From: Paramicrobacterium humi
GTDB lineage: Bacteria; Actinomycetota; Actinomycetes; Actinomycetales; Microbacteriaceae
Assembly (NCBI RefSeq): GCF_900105715.1
Contig: NZ_FNRY01000001.1
Span: 1,984,001 to 2,048,000 of the forward strand
Length of the DNA: 64,000 nt
Direction of reading: 5' to 3'
The translations under genes were made by a program, and so were the position numbers. Position 1 is the first letter of the stretch. Every line of letters starts with the position of its first letter. The notes under the pieces were generated by a model, which saw only the letters and a list, made by a program, of their open reading frames with translations, was not told the origin of the DNA and made no database searches. Of the stretch, positions 8,020-17,458 are shown one piece after another.

Positions 8020-9033
8020 TCAGGCCCGTGGTGCAGCCGTCGACTCGCGCACGATGAGGGTGGTCGCGAGCTGGATGTGCATCGAGGGCGGAGTCGCTCC
8101 CCGCGCGAGGCTCAGCACCGTCTCGACGGCCATGGCCCCCATGCCGGGAAGCGGCTGCCGGATCGTCGTCAGCTGCGGCGTCGCGCGGCGGGCGGCCGCT
8201 GTGTCGTCGAAGCCGACGACCGACACGTCGCGCGGCACGGTGAGCCCGGCCTCGCGTGCGGCCTGGATCACCCCAAGGGCGATCTCGTCGTTGCCGCACA
8301 CGAATCCCGTGGGGGGTGCGTGTCGTTCAAGCAGGGGACGGGCACTGCCGTAGCCGGTGAGGAACGTGTAGTCGCCGCTCGCGATGAGCGCCTCGTCGAT
8401 CGGAAGCCCGGCGGTCTGCATCGCGGTGATGTAGCCCTGGTGACGTTCAATGGACGGGATGGAGCCGGCGAGCCCGCCGATCCACGCGACCCGCTCGTGA
8501 CCGAGGCCGATCAGGTGCTCGGTCGCCGTGCGGCCGCCGTCCCAGTTCGTCGCGCCGATCGACACGACCCGGCCGTCTCGCGTGTCGATCGGATCGATCA
8601 TCACGATCGGGACCCCGGCTGACTCCGCGGTCGTGATCGTCGCGTCGCTGAGGGTTCCGGTGAGCATGACGAGACCGGTCGTGTCCGCGATGTCGGCGAG
8701 CCACGCGTCCGATGTGCCCGAGTCGCTGTCAAGAGCAGGGGCGAGCTTGATCACGAGATCGAGGCCCAGCGGGGCGACGGCCTTCACCATGCCGTCGACG
8801 ATGCTCGCCGCATAGGCGGAGTCGAACCCTCGGGAGGCCGCAACGATCGCCGGGCGGCGATCGGGGGCCGCCTGGATGCTGCGCCGGTAACCGGTCTGCG
8901 CGATTGCGTCGAGAACGCGGCGCCGCGTGCTCTCGGCGATCCCGCCACGCTCGTTGAGCACTTTGGATGCCGTGGCTGCCGAGACGCCGGCGAGTTCGGC
9001 GACGGTCTGCAGCGTGGGCCGCGTCACCTCCAT
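8020..9033 (-). CDS. LacI-family transcription regulator of the 9.2-16.3 kb sugar operon
   Basis: A 337-residue repressor. The N-terminal helix-turn-helix TLQTVAELAGVSAATASKVL is followed by the hinge GYRRS and a periplasmic-binding-type sugar sensor ending with the usual ISIVGFDD-like block (VSVVGFDDTAAARRATPQLTTIRQP). It is divergent from the importer operon, with 164 nt between, and two palindromes of the GAAA...TTTC type in that gap are likely operators. The effector is probably the imported sugar or a metabolite of it; which one is not known. Confidence 0.93.
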   Translation of the reverse strand: MEVTRPTLQTVAELAGVSAATASKVLNERGGIAESTRRRVLDAIAQTGYRRSIQAAPDRRPAIVAASRGFDSAYAASIVDGMVKAVAPLGLDLVIKLAPALDSDSGTSDAWLADIADTTGLVMLTGTLSDATITTAESAGVPIVMIDPIDTRDGRVVSIGATNWDGGRTATEHLIGLGHERVAWIGGLAGSIPSIERHQGYITAMQTAGLPIDEALIASGDYTFLTGYGSARPLLERHAPPTGFVCGNDEIALGVIQAAREAGLTVPRDVSVVGFDDTAAARRATPQLTTIRQPLPGMGAMAVETVLSLARGATPPSMHIQLATTLIVRESTAAPRA

Positions 9034-9045
9034 GTGACCTCCTTA

Positions 9046-9056
9046 GAAACTATTTC
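9046..9056. promoter_or_regulatory. Putative LacI operator 1
   Basis: GAAA-CTA-TTTC is a short palindrome 13 nt upstream of the regulator start, well placed for autoregulation. It is one of two such sites in the divergent promoter region. Confidence 0.5.
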
Positions 9057-9155
9057 GACTCTATACCGCGTTCTGCTTCCGCAGAGCCCTCGACATTCCT
9101 CTTGTCGCCCGCTGATCGCTCTGCTACTCTCTCGAAACGGGACAGAAATACCTGC

Positions 9156-9167
9156 GGAAATATTTTC
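9156..9167. promoter_or_regulatory. Putative LacI operator 2
   Basis: GGAAATATTTTC, with the perfect core AAATATTT, lies about 30 nt upstream of the solute-binding-protein start. It would block the importer promoter when bound. Confidence 0.5.
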
Positions 9168-9197
9168 ACTGCAACACTCAACGAAGAGAGAGGGCGG

Positions 9198-10502
9198 ATG
9201 ATGGTTCACTCGCGAAGGAGACTGACGCTCGGCACGGCGCTTCTGGCGGCAGCCGCAATGGCGCTGACAGGCTGTGGCACGAGCGGGCCCGGTGAGAGCT
9301 CGGCGGCCGAGGCGAGCGCATGGGCGACGACCGGAAGCGTGCACGAGCAGATCTGGAAGAAGTCCTTCGAGACCTGGAACAGCGAGAACCCCGACTCCGA
9401 GATCGCCGTCGAATGGTTCAACAACGACGCGTACAAGGAGAAGGTCCGCACCGCGATCGGGGCGGGAACCGGGCCGAGCCTCGTCTTCGGCTGGGGCGGC
9501 GGCACCCTCGCCGACTACGTCGACAAAGGCAAAGTCGTCGACTTGACCGGGAAGGTCGACGATCTCGTCGCTCGCGTGCTGCCCTCCGTCGTCAAGAACG
9601 GAATGATCGGCGACAAGCTCTATGCGGTTCCCAACTCCCAGAGCCAGCCCGTCGTCCTCTACTACAACACCGAGCTGTTCGACGAGGTCGGCGTCGAGGT
9701 GCCGAAGACGTGGGACGAGCTCCTCTCCGCCGTCGACGCGTTCGTGGACGCCGGCGTCACGCCGTTCGCCCTCGCGGGAGCATCGAAGTGGCCCGAGCTC
9801 ATGTGGATCCAGTACCTGACCGATCGCATCGGCGGGCCGGAGGCGTTCAACGCCGTCCTCGCGGGAGAGGACGACGCGTGGTCGAACCCCGCGATCATCG
9901 AGGCCCTCGAGAAGATCCAGGAGCTCGTCGACCGCGGCGCGTTCGGAAACGGCTTCGGCTCCGTCGTGGCGGACACACGGGCGGATGCCGCCCTCCTGCA
10001 CACCGGCAAGGCCGCGATGCTGCTGCAGGGCAGCTGGCTGTACTCATCGTTCCTCACCGACGCCCCTGACTTCGTCGACCGCGGCGGCCTCGCCACGACG
10101 AGCTTCCCCACCATCGAGGGCGGCGCGGGCGACCCGGCCGACATCGTCGGGAACCCGGCCAACTACTGGTCGGTGAGCGCGGACGCGTCCGAGGATGTGC
10201 AGAAGACCGTCACGTCCTATCTCGATGAGATGGTGTTCTCCGACGACTACACCCAGCAGCTCATCGATGGCGGAGGCGTTCCGCCCGTCGCCGGCTTGGA
10301 AGACGCGCTCGCGAAGTCCGACAACGCCGACTTCCTGACCTTCGCGTACGACCTCGTCAAGAACGCGCCGCACTTCCAGCTGTCGTGGGACCAGGCGCTC
10401 CGGCCCGCCCAGGCGCAAGAGCTTCTGACCAACCTCGACCTGGTGTTCCTGGGCAAGTCGACTCCGCAGCAGTTCGCCGACGCCATGAACGGGACGCTCT
10501 AG
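9198..10502 (+). CDS. ABC sugar importer, solute-binding lipoprotein
   Basis: A 434-residue extracellular solute-binding protein (CUT1 type). A basic N-terminus and hydrophobic stretch end in the lipobox LTGC (Cys near 25), so it is anchored in the membrane outside the cell. The body has the usual type-1 pattern (EIAVEWFNNDAYKEKVRTAIG, SQPVVLYYNTELFDEVGVEVPKTWDEL, AAMLLQGSWL). ATG 9198 is followed at once by a second ATG, and GAGAGAGGG precedes both. It is the first gene of a run of seven that are tightly packed or overlap. The ligand is not evident. Confidence 0.92.
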   Translation: MMVHSRRRLTLGTALLAAAAMALTGCGTSGPGESSAAEASAWATTGSVHEQIWKKSFETWNSENPDSEIAVEWFNNDAYKEKVRTAIGAGTGPSLVFGWGGGTLADYVDKGKVVDLTGKVDDLVARVLPSVVKNGMIGDKLYAVPNSQSQPVVLYYNTELFDEVGVEVPKTWDELLSAVDAFVDAGVTPFALAGASKWPELMWIQYLTDRIGGPEAFNAVLAGEDDAWSNPAIIEALEKIQELVDRGAFGNGFGSVVADTRADAALLHTGKAAMLLQGSWLYSSFLTDAPDFVDRGGLATTSFPTIEGGAGDPADIVGNPANYWSVSADASEDVQKTVTSYLDEMVFSDDYTQQLIDGGGVPPVAGLEDALAKSDNADFLTFAYDLVKNAPHFQLSWDQALRPAQAQELLTNLDLVFLGKSTPQQFADAMNGTL

Positions 10503-11431
10503 TGGTGACAACCGTCACCGAACGGCTCGTCACGCGCGACGGGGCGCGGCCGGCGACGCGCTCGCGTCGCGGGCCCAGCCCCGTCATGGTGATCCCCGCG
10601 CTCGTGTTCTTCGCCGTGTTCGCGCTCATCCCGCTCGTCGGCGTGCTCGTGCTGAGCTTCATGAGCTGGGACGGCCTCGGCACGCCGACGTGGGCGGGCA
10701 TCGACAACTGGCTGCGCACGCTCAGCTCTCCCGAGACCGGGAACGCCGCGTGGCTCAGCTTCGTCGTGATGATCGCGAGCTGGCTGATCCAGGCGCCGAT
10801 CAGCCTTCTCCTCGGCGTGTTCACGGCCGGCCGTCAGCGGTATCGCGCGGTGCTGTCCGTGCTCTACTTCCTCCCGCTCGTGTTCTCCGCGGCAGCCGTC
10901 GCCATCGCGTTCAAGTCGCTTCTCGACCCGAACTTCGGCCTCGGCAGCGCGCTCGGCCTCGACATCCTGGCGCAGAACTGGCTCGGCGACCCGAAGCTCG
11001 CGCTCGGCGTCGTGCTCTTCGTCATCGCGTGGAGCTTCATCCCGTTCCACACGCTCCTCTACCAGGCGGGCGTCAAGCAGATCCCGGTGAGCCTCTACGA
11101 GGCGGCCATGATCGACGGCGCGAGCGTCATGCGGCGGTTCTGGGCGATCACGATCCCGCAGCTGCGCTACACGATCGTCACGTCGTCGACGCTCATGCTC
11201 GTCGGCTCGCTGACCTACTTCGACCTGATCTACGTGCTCACGGCGGGCGGGCCGGGCAACGCGACGCGCATCCTCCCGCTCGACATGTATCTCGTCGGAT
11301 TCCGCAGTTTCGACATGGGACGGGCGAGCGTGATCGCCGTCATCCTCGTCGCCGTCGGCCTGACGCTCTCGCTCATCCTCAACCGGATGAGCGGGGCGAG
11401 CCGCATGGAGAGCCAGATGGAGGGCGCATGA
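10502..11431 (+). CDS. ABC sugar importer, permease (MalF/UgpA type)
   Basis: A 309-residue inner-membrane permease with six predicted membrane helices. The conserved EAA loop that docks the ATPase is seen as YEAAMIDGASVMRRFWAITIPQL. The GTG start at 10502 shares its G with the preceding stop codon, and a second GTG follows; translational coupling is likely because no strong ribosome site is present. It pairs with the next permease to form the channel. Confidence 0.9.
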   Translation: MVTTVTERLVTRDGARPATRSRRGPSPVMVIPALVFFAVFALIPLVGVLVLSFMSWDGLGTPTWAGIDNWLRTLSSPETGNAAWLSFVVMIASWLIQAPISLLLGVFTAGRQRYRAVLSVLYFLPLVFSAAAVAIAFKSLLDPNFGLGSALGLDILAQNWLGDPKLALGVVLFVIAWSFIPFHTLLYQAGVKQIPVSLYEAAMIDGASVMRRFWAITIPQLRYTIVTSSTLMLVGSLTYFDLIYVLTAGGPGNATRILPLDMYLVGFRSFDMGRASVIAVILVAVGLTLSLILNRMSGASRMESQMEGA

Positions 11432-12255
11432 GCGCAGTGAGAACACGACCGAACATCATCGGCGGGCTGCTCGGCTGGGTGTGGCTCGCGATCATCATCG
11501 TGCCGATCTACTACGTCGTCGTCACGAGCATCCGCAAGCAGTCCTCGTTCTTCACCGAGAACCCGCTCATCCCGCCCGCCGAGCCCACTCTCGAGGCGTA
11601 CCTGACGGTGCTACAGAACGACTTCGCCCTCTACTTCATGAACAGCGTCATCGTGACGGTCTCGACCGTCGCGGTCGTGCTCATCGTGTGCGTCATGGCC
11701 GCCTACTACGTCGTGCGCAGTCGGAGCCGGTTCGCGAAGAACTCGTTCGCGCTCATCCTGCTCGGAATCGCAATTCCGCTGCAGGCGACGATCATCCCGA
11801 TCTACTACATGATCACGCAGCTGCGCCTGTATGACAGTCTGCTCGCGCTCATCCTGCCCTCGATCGCCTTCGCGATCCCGATCACGGTCCTCATCCTCGT
11901 GAACTTCATGCGCGATATTCCGGGCGAGCTGTTCGAGTCGATGCACATGGACGGCGCGGGGGACTGGCGGATGCTGCTCAGCCTAGTCGTGCCGCTGGCG
12001 AAGCCGGCGATCATCACCGTCGCGATCTACGACGGGCTCAACGTGTGGAACGGATTCCTGTTTCCGCTCGTTCTCACGCAGAGCGCCGACACGCGGGTGC
12101 TTCCCCTTTCACTCTGGGCGTACCAAGGTGAGTTCCAGATAAACATTCCCGCCGTGCTCGCCGCGGTCACGCTGTCGGCGCTGCCCATCGTCGTCCTGTA
12201 CGCGCTGGGCCGACGGCAGCTCGTGAGCGGGCTCACCGCGGGATTCGGAAAATGA
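11428..12255 (+). CDS. ABC sugar importer, permease (MalG/UgpE type)
   Basis: A 275-residue second permease with six membrane helices. Its EAA loop reads FESMHMDGAGDWRMLLSLVVPLAKPA, a slightly divergent version. ATG 11428 overlaps the previous stop by 4 nt (ATGA). No ATPase gene is found in the operon; as in other actinobacterial sugar importers, a shared MsiK-type ATPase encoded elsewhere is expected. Confidence 0.9.
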   Translation: MSAVRTRPNIIGGLLGWVWLAIIIVPIYYVVVTSIRKQSSFFTENPLIPPAEPTLEAYLTVLQNDFALYFMNSVIVTVSTVAVVLIVCVMAAYYVVRSRSRFAKNSFALILLGIAIPLQATIIPIYYMITQLRLYDSLLALILPSIAFAIPITVLILVNFMRDIPGELFESMHMDGAGDWRMLLSLVVPLAKPAIITVAIYDGLNVWNGFLFPLVLTQSADTRVLPLSLWAYQGEFQINIPAVLAAVTLSALPIVVLYALGRRQLVSGLTAGFGK

Positions 12256-12266
12256 CGGGAGAGACA

Positions 12267-13439
12267 ATGGCGAACAAGCTGCGGGTCGGGATGGTCGGCT
12301 ACGCGTTCATGGGAGCCGCGCACTCGCACGCGTGGCGAACCGCCCACCGGTTCTTCGACCTGCCTATGACGCCCGAGCTCACGGCCGTCGCGGGCCGCAA
12401 TGAGCAAGCGGTTCGCGAAGCGGCCGAGCGAATGGGCTGGAATTCGGTCGAGACCGACTGGCGTCGCCTCATCGAGCGCGACGACATCGACTTGATCGAC
12501 ATCTGCACCCCCGGCGACACGCACAAGGAGATCGCGCTCGCCGCGCTCGCCGCGGGCAAGCACGTGCTGTGCGAGAAGCCGCTCGCGAACTCCCTCGCCG
12601 AAGCGGAGGAGATGGCGGAGGCCGCGGCGCGCGCCGCCGAGAACGGCGTCCTCGCGATGTGCGGCTTCACCTACCGCCGCACGCCCGCGCTGACCCTCGC
12701 CAAGCGGTTCGTCGACGAGGGTCGGCTTGGCAGCATCCGCCACATCCGCGCCCAGTACCTGCAGGACTGGCTGAGCGACGAGAACGCGCCGCTGACCTGG
12801 CGGCTCGACAAGGAGAAGGCGGGAAGCGGGGCGCTCGGCGACATCGGCGCGCACAGCATCGACCTCGCGCAGTGGGTCACAGGGCAGCGGATCGAGGGCG
12901 TCTCCGCCCTCACGCACACGTTCGTCACCGAGCGTCCCGTCGGCGGCGAGTTCGTCGGACTCGGCGGCCACGGTGCTGACGCGGATGCCGAGAAGGGCCC
13001 CGTCACCGTCGACGACGCCGCGATCTTCAGCGCGCGCTTCTCCGACGGCGCGATCGGCGTGTTCGAGGCGACGCGCTTCGCGCTCGGACGCAAGAACGCC
13101 ATGCGTCTCGAGGTCAACGGAAGCGAAGGATCGATCGCGTTCGACTTCGAGGAGTCCAACATCGTGCACTACTACGACGCCCGCGACGATGCCGAGGCCA
13201 TCGGCTTCCGCCGCATCATCGTCACCGAGCCCGAGCACCCGTACGTCGGCCACTGGTGGCCGACCGGCCACGGTCTCGGCTACGAGCACGGATTCACGCA
13301 CCAGGTCGTCGACCTCGTGAACGACATCGCGGCTGGCCGCCAGCCGACGCCGTCGTTCGCCGACGCCGCGCAAGTGCAGCGGGTTCTGGATGCCGTCGAG
13401 CGCAGCGCCGAGAACGCATCGACCTGGCGTGAAGCCTGA
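12267..13439 (+). CDS. Gfo/Idh/MocA family sugar dehydrogenase
   Basis: A 390-residue NAD(P)-dependent oxidoreductase. The Rossmann start [18 protein letters not shown] carries the dinucleotide loop; [30 protein letters not shown] is the conserved block with the catalytic EKP Lys; [16 protein letters not shown] holds the active-site Asp and His. I prefer the ATG at 12267, preceded by GGGAGAG, over the one at 12252 that overlaps the permease stop. Its length and tail ([16 protein letters not shown]) are like those of enzymes that oxidise C3 of glucosides, such as levoglucosan dehydrogenase; the substrate here is inferred only. Confidence 0.88.
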   Translation: MANKLRVGMVGYAFMGAAHSHAWRTAHRFFDLPMTPELTAVAGRNEQAVREAAERMGWNSVETDWRRLIERDDIDLIDICTPGDTHKEIALAALAAGKHVLCEKPLANSLAEAEEMAEAAARAAENGVLAMCGFTYRRTPALTLAKRFVDEGRLGSIRHIRAQYLQDWLSDENAPLTWRLDKEKAGSGALGDIGAHSIDLAQWVTGQRIEGVSALTHTFVTERPVGGEFVGLGGHGADADAEKGPVTVDDAAIFSARFSDGAIGVFEATRFALGRKNAMRLEVNGSEGSIAFDFEESNIVHYYDARDDAEAIGFRRIIVTEPEHPYVGHWWPTGHGLGYEHGFTHQVVDLVNDIAAGRQPTPSFADAAQVQRVLDAVERSAENASTWREA

Positions 13440-13464
13440 ACACGAGAATCGAGAGGAGAGAGCA

Positions 13465-14475
13465 ATGGCGCGTCCGATCACCCTTTTCACAGGCCAGTGG
13501 GCCGACCTGCCGTTCGAGGAGGTCGCCCGCCTCGCCGGCGAGTGGGGCTATGACGGCCTCGAGATCGCGAGCTGGGGAGACCATCTCGACGTCCGCCGGG
13601 CGACATCCGACCCCGACTACGTTCGCGAGCGGCAGGAGATCCTCGAGCGCAACGGCCTGCAGGTCTTCGCGATCTCGAACCATCTCGTGGGGCAGGCGGT
13701 GTGCGACGACCCGATCGACGAGCGGCACCAGGGTATTCTTCCCGCCCACGTGTGGGGCGACGGGGATGCCGAGGGCGTGCGGCAGCGCGCCGCCGAGGAG
13801 ATGGCGGAGACGGCGCGGGCGGCGGCGGCGCTCGGCGCACGTGTGGTGACGGGGTTCAGCGGCTCGAAGATCTGGAAGACCGTCGCCGGCTTCCCGCCCG
13901 TTCCCGACGGCATGATCGACGCGGGGTACCAGGACTTCGCGGACCGCTGGAACCCGATCCTCGACGTCTTCGACGAGGTCGGGGTGCGGTTCGCGCTCGA
14001 AGTGCACCCGTCGGAGATCGCCTACGACTACTGGACCGCCAGGCGCGCCCTCGAGGCGATCGGCGACCGCGAGAGCTTCGGCTTCAACTTCGACCCGAGC
14101 CACTTCGTGTGGCAGCAGGTCGACCCCGTGACATTCCTCCTCGACTTCGCGTCGAAGATCTACCACGTGCACTGCAAGGAATCGGTGGTGCAGCTTCAGG
14201 GCGGTCGCAACGGCCGGCTCAGCTCGCACTTGCCGTGGGGGGACCCGCGGCGCGGCTGGGACTTCGTCTCCACCGGCCACGGCGACGTGCCGTGGGAGCC
14301 GATCTTCCGCACCCTCAACCACATCGGCTACGCCGGCCCGACGAGCGTCGAGTGGGAGGACGCCGGCATGGACCGCCTCGTCGGCGGCCCCGAGGCGCTC
14401 GCGTTCGTGCGCGCGCTCGCCGAGATCACCCCTCCCGAGGCCGCCTTCGACGCGGCGTTCTCGAGCAAGAACTGA
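13465..14475 (+). CDS. Sugar phosphate isomerase/epimerase-family TIM barrel
   Basis: A 336-residue protein of the AP-endonuclease-2-like (xylose isomerase-like) TIM-barrel family. Visible metal-site candidates are Glu/His in [15 protein letters not shown], Asp/His in [21 protein letters not shown], and the C-terminal Glu in [10 protein letters not shown]. The ATG at 13465 follows GAGAGGAGAG. In keto-sugar pathways members of this family act as lyases or hydratases on 3-keto-glycosides; others are simple epimerases. It lies between two Gfo/Idh/MocA genes, which favours a keto-sugar role here. Confidence 0.87.
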   Translation: MARPITLFTGQWADLPFEEVARLAGEWGYDGLEIASWGDHLDVRRATSDPDYVRERQEILERNGLQVFAISNHLVGQAVCDDPIDERHQGILPAHVWGDGDAEGVRQRAAEEMAETARAAAALGARVVTGFSGSKIWKTVAGFPPVPDGMIDAGYQDFADRWNPILDVFDEVGVRFALEVHPSEIAYDYWTARRALEAIGDRESFGFNFDPSHFVWQQVDPVTFLLDFASKIYHVHCKESVVQLQGGRNGRLSSHLPWGDPRRGWDFVSTGHGDVPWEPIFRTLNHIGYAGPTSVEWEDAGMDRLVGGPEALAFVRALAEITPPEAAFDAAFSSKN

Positions 14476-14489
14476 CAGGAAGCAGAGCC

Positions 14490-15194
14490 ATGAGCGACAC
14501 ACGCAAGAATGCCCTCATCGTGAGGGGCGGCTGGGACGGCCACCAGCCCGTCGAGACCACCGACAGCGTCATCCCGTTCCTCGAGCGGAACGGCTTCGAG
14601 GTGCGCGTCGAAGAGAACACGATGGTCTACATGGACGCCGCGTACCTGGCATCCGTCGATCTCATCGTGCAGACCAACACGATGAGCACGATCGGCGACG
14701 ACGAGCTCGCGGGGCTCATCGGCGCCGTGAAGAACGGCACCGGGCTCGGCGGCTGGCACGGCGGCATCGCCGACGCGTACCGCAACAGCGCCGACTACCT
14801 GCAGATGATCGGCGGCCAGTTCGCGCACCACGCGGCGAAGGCGCCGAAGGATCAGCTGAAGGGCGAGCAGGCCGACAACTACATCCGGCACACGATCAAC
14901 ATCGTGCCCGAGCGCGCCGGTCACCCCATCGTCGCCGGGCTCAGCGACTTCGAGCTCGAGACCGAGCAGTACTGGGTGCTGTCCGACGACTACAACGACG
15001 TGCTCGCGACGACGACTGTCGCGGCGCGCGAGTTCGACCCGTGGCACCGCCCCGTGACGACGCCGTCGGTGTGGACCCGCGAGTGGGGAGCCGGTCGCAT
15101 CTTCGTCTGCACGGCCGGGCACCGGCTCGAGGTACTCGACGACGCGAACGTCCGCACGATTGTGGAGAGGGGACTTCTGTGGGCGGCGCGCTGA
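14490..15194 (+). CDS. ThuA-like protein (trehalose-utilisation family)
   Basis: A 234-residue glutamine-amidotransferase-like fold protein. Landmarks are ALIVRGGWDGHQP at the start, LIVQTNTMSTIGDDEL, GTGLGGWHGGIADAY (the conserved GWHGG turn near residue 90) and HPIVAGLSDFELETEQYWV. ThuA of Sinorhizobium meliloti works with a Gfo/Idh dehydrogenase (ThuB) in trehalose breakdown through a keto-sugar. Here it sits with two such dehydrogenases. The next gene starts 16 nt before its stop, so translation is coupled. Confidence 0.88.
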   Translation: MSDTRKNALIVRGGWDGHQPVETTDSVIPFLERNGFEVRVEENTMVYMDAAYLASVDLIVQTNTMSTIGDDELAGLIGAVKNGTGLGGWHGGIADAYRNSADYLQMIGGQFAHHAAKAPKDQLKGEQADNYIRHTINIVPERAGHPIVAGLSDFELETEQYWVLSDDYNDVLATTTVAAREFDPWHRPVTTPSVWTREWGAGRIFVCTAGHRLEVLDDANVRTIVERGLLWAAR

Positions 15195-16258
15195 GGGTCG
15201 GCGTCATCGGCGTCGGCAACATCAGCGCACAGTACTTCGCGCAGCTCCCCGCGCTTCCGCAGCTTCGGCTCACGGCCGTCGCCGACATGGATGCCGCTCG
15301 CGCCGAGCAGGCCGCGACGGCGCAGGGCGTCACCGCGCTCAGCGTCGACGAGCTGCTCGCGAGCCCCGACGTCGACGTCGTGCTCAACCTCACGATTCCC
15401 GCCGCGCACGCGGAGATCGCGCGCCGCGCCCTCGAAGCGGGAAAGCACGTGTACGGCGAGAAGCCGCTCGCGCTGAGCCCCGAGGAGGCCGCGCCGCTGC
15501 TCGACCTCGCGCACGAGAAGGGGCTCCGCGTCGGCTGCGCTCCCGACACCGTGCTCGGCACCGGAGTGCAGTCCGCGCGGCGCGCTCTCGACGCGGGCCG
15601 CATCGGCGAGGCCGTCGCGGCATCCGTGCACTGGAGCGCCGCCGGCCACGAGCTGTGGCATCCCGCTCCGCAGTTCTACTACCAGCCGGGCGGCGGGCCC
15701 CTGTTCGACATGGGGCCGTACTACCTCACGAGCCTCGTCACGCTCTTCGGTCCCGTCGCCCGCGTCTCGGGAACCGTGCGGCGCTCGCAGCGTGAGCGCG
15801 CCGTCGCGACCGGTCCGCTCGCGGGGCAGCCCGTGCCCGTCGACGTCGACACGCACATCACGGCGCTGCTCGAGCACTCCAGCGGCGTGACCGCGACGGT
15901 GACGATGAGCTTCGAGGTGTGGGCGACGCGCGCGCCGCTGTTCGAGGTGTACGGCACGGCGGGCACGCTCGCGGTGCCCGACCCCAACCACTTCTCGAAG
16001 GTCGGCGAGGTGTGGACGCCCGACGTGCCCGAGTGGACGCCGCTCGAGGACGCTGCGGGCTACCGCGACGGCGGTCGCGGCATCGGGCTCGCCGACCTTG
16101 CCGACGCGATCGCCGAGAGCCGGCCGCACCGCGCGTCGGGCGAGCTCGCGTTCCACGTGCTCGAGGTCATGGACGCGATCCTGCGCGCCGGCCGCGAGCA
16201 CGCCGTGGTCGAGATCGGCAGCACGGTCGAGCGCCCCGAGGCGGTGCCGCTGCGCTGA
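15179..16258 (+). CDS. Gfo/Idh/MocA family dehydrogenase, second copy
   Basis: A 359-residue NAD(P)-dependent oxidoreductase that differs clearly from the one at 12267. Rossmann start RVGVIGVGNISAQYFAQLP, conserved LNLTIPAAHAEIARRALEAGKHVYGEKPLA with the EKP Lys, and active-site GPLFDMGPYYLTSLV (Asp plus Tyr in place of His). The GTG at 15179 is preceded by GAGAGGGG and overlaps thuA by 16 nt. As last gene of the operon it could reduce a keto-sugar product back to the free sugar, completing a redox-neutral cycle. That role is inference. Confidence 0.88.
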   Translation: MGGALRVGVIGVGNISAQYFAQLPALPQLRLTAVADMDAARAEQAATAQGVTALSVDELLASPDVDVVLNLTIPAAHAEIARRALEAGKHVYGEKPLALSPEEAAPLLDLAHEKGLRVGCAPDTVLGTGVQSARRALDAGRIGEAVAASVHWSAAGHELWHPAPQFYYQPGGGPLFDMGPYYLTSLVTLFGPVARVSGTVRRSQRERAVATGPLAGQPVPVDVDTHITALLEHSSGVTATVTMSFEVWATRAPLFEVYGTAGTLAVPDPNHFSKVGEVWTPDVPEWTPLEDAAGYRDGGRGIGLADLADAIAESRPHRASGELAFHVLEVMDAILRAGREHAVVEIGSTVERPEAVPLR

Positions 16259-16281
16259 GCGGTGCTCGCGAGCTTCAGCCG

Positions 16282-16325
16282 TCACGAAGTGCGACGTGGC
16301 ATCGATTTCATGGAGCACTTCGCGA
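16282..16325. repeat. Inverted repeat at a convergent gene junction
   Basis: TCACGAAGTGC (16282-16292) and GCACTTCGCGA (16315-16325) match at 10 of 11 positions around a 22-nt loop. The rest of the 97-nt gap between the two converging genes shows nothing else. It may end transcription in both directions; it partly resembles the element at 37835. Confidence 0.6.
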
Positions 16326-16355
16326 CAGCGGAACGGCACCCACCGCCCGCAGGCG

Positions 16356-17318
16356 TCAGCCGAGGCGCTCGCGGAAGAAGCGCAGCGCGTTCTGCCGGTC
16401 GAGGATGCCGCCGCCCTCGTGCCCGTTGTAGCGCCACAGGTTCACGCGCTTCTCGCCGCGCCACTCGTTGAAGGCGCCGTAGATCGTCGACGGCGGGCAG
16501 GTGTCGTCCATGAGGCTCGCCGAGAACAGCGTCGGCGCGCTCGCGCGGCGGGCGAAGTTGACGCCGTCGAAGTAGGCGAGCACCGCGTGCGCCCGCTCGA
16601 CCTTCTCGCGGTGCACCGCGAGATAGTTGCCGATCTCCTTGTAGGGGAAGCCGTCGGTGATCACCGTGGCCCGCGGGAAGTCGCACAGGAACGGCACGTA
16701 GGGCGCCGCCGCCGCGACCTCGGGAACGAGCCCCGCGACGGCGATCGCGATGCCGCCGCCCTGGCTGCCGCCCGTCACGGCGACGCGCGCGGCGTCGACG
16801 AGCTCGAGCTCGCGCGCGGTCTCGAAGGCGCGCACGGCGTCGGCGAACACGCGGCGGTAGTAGTAGCTCTCGCGCGAGTCGATGCCGCGCGTCATGACGC
16901 CCGGGTACTGCGGCCCCGTCCCGTCGGGGTCTGGCGTGTCGCCGGTCGCCCAGCCGGAGCCCTGCCCGCGCGTGTCCATCAGCAGGTGCGCGAATCCGGC
17001 CGATGCCCACAGCAGGTTGTCGAGCTCGTGGCCGCGGCCGCCGCCATAGCCGACGTACTCCACGACCGCGGGCAGCGGGCCGGCCGCGCCGCGCGGCACG
17101 CGCAGCCACGCCTTGACGGGCTGCCCCGCATAGCCGGAGAACGTGACGTCGTAGGTGTCGATCGTTGCGAGCCCCGTGTCGACCGGGGTCAGAACGGGGG
17201 CGGATGCCGCTTCGCGCGCCTCCTGCAGGGTCTGCGTCCAGAACGCGTCGAAATCGGCCGGCTCGACCTGCGAGCTGCTGTACTCGGGCAGGTCGGCCTC
17301 GGGCATGTCAACGAACAT
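16356..17318 (-). CDS. Acetyl xylan esterase / cephalosporin-C deacetylase family (CE7-like)
   Basis: A 320-residue alpha/beta hydrolase that removes acetyl groups from xylo-oligosaccharides inside the cell; no signal peptide is seen. The family's nucleophile motif is GGSQGG (Ser185), with Asp271 or Asp272 in LMDDTCPP and His300 in NGHEGG completing the triad. The oxyanion region VEYVGYGGGRG and MDTRGQGSG match CE7 enzymes. The ATG at 17318 follows AGGAG. It is divergent from the importer operon and shares its 210-nt control region, which has two LacI-type operators, so it probably belongs to the same regulon. Confidence 0.92.
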   Translation of the reverse strand: MFVDMPEADLPEYSSSQVEPADFDAFWTQTLQEAREAASAPVLTPVDTGLATIDTYDVTFSGYAGQPVKAWLRVPRGAAGPLPAVVEYVGYGGGRGHELDNLLWASAGFAHLLMDTRGQGSGWATGDTPDPDGTGPQYPGVMTRGIDSRESYYYRRVFADAVRAFETARELELVDAARVAVTGGSQGGGIAIAVAGLVPEVAAAAPYVPFLCDFPRATVITDGFPYKEIGNYLAVHREKVERAHAVLAYFDGVNFARRASAPTLFSASLMDDTCPPSTIYGAFNEWRGEKRVNLWRYNGHEGGGILDRQNALRFFRERLG

Positions 17319-17425
17319 CGGCGTGCGTTCTCCTGTCGTCGGAATCGAGTCAACAGTACCGGGAGTCGGACCGGTCGGACGGTCGGTTTGTGGTTTAACA
17401 CGACAAATCACTTGCAGAACGATCG

Positions 17426-17439
17426 TCGAAGCGTTTAGA
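17426..17439. promoter_or_regulatory. Putative LacI operator 1 of the alpha-xylosidase regulon
   Basis: TCGAAGCGTTTAGA is one of two near-identical sites 33 nt apart (about three helical turns) between divergent genes. The core resembles the AAACGTTT palindrome common to LacI-family operators. Confidence 0.6.
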
Positions 17440-17458
17440 CTCGCTTTCGCCCACTCAA

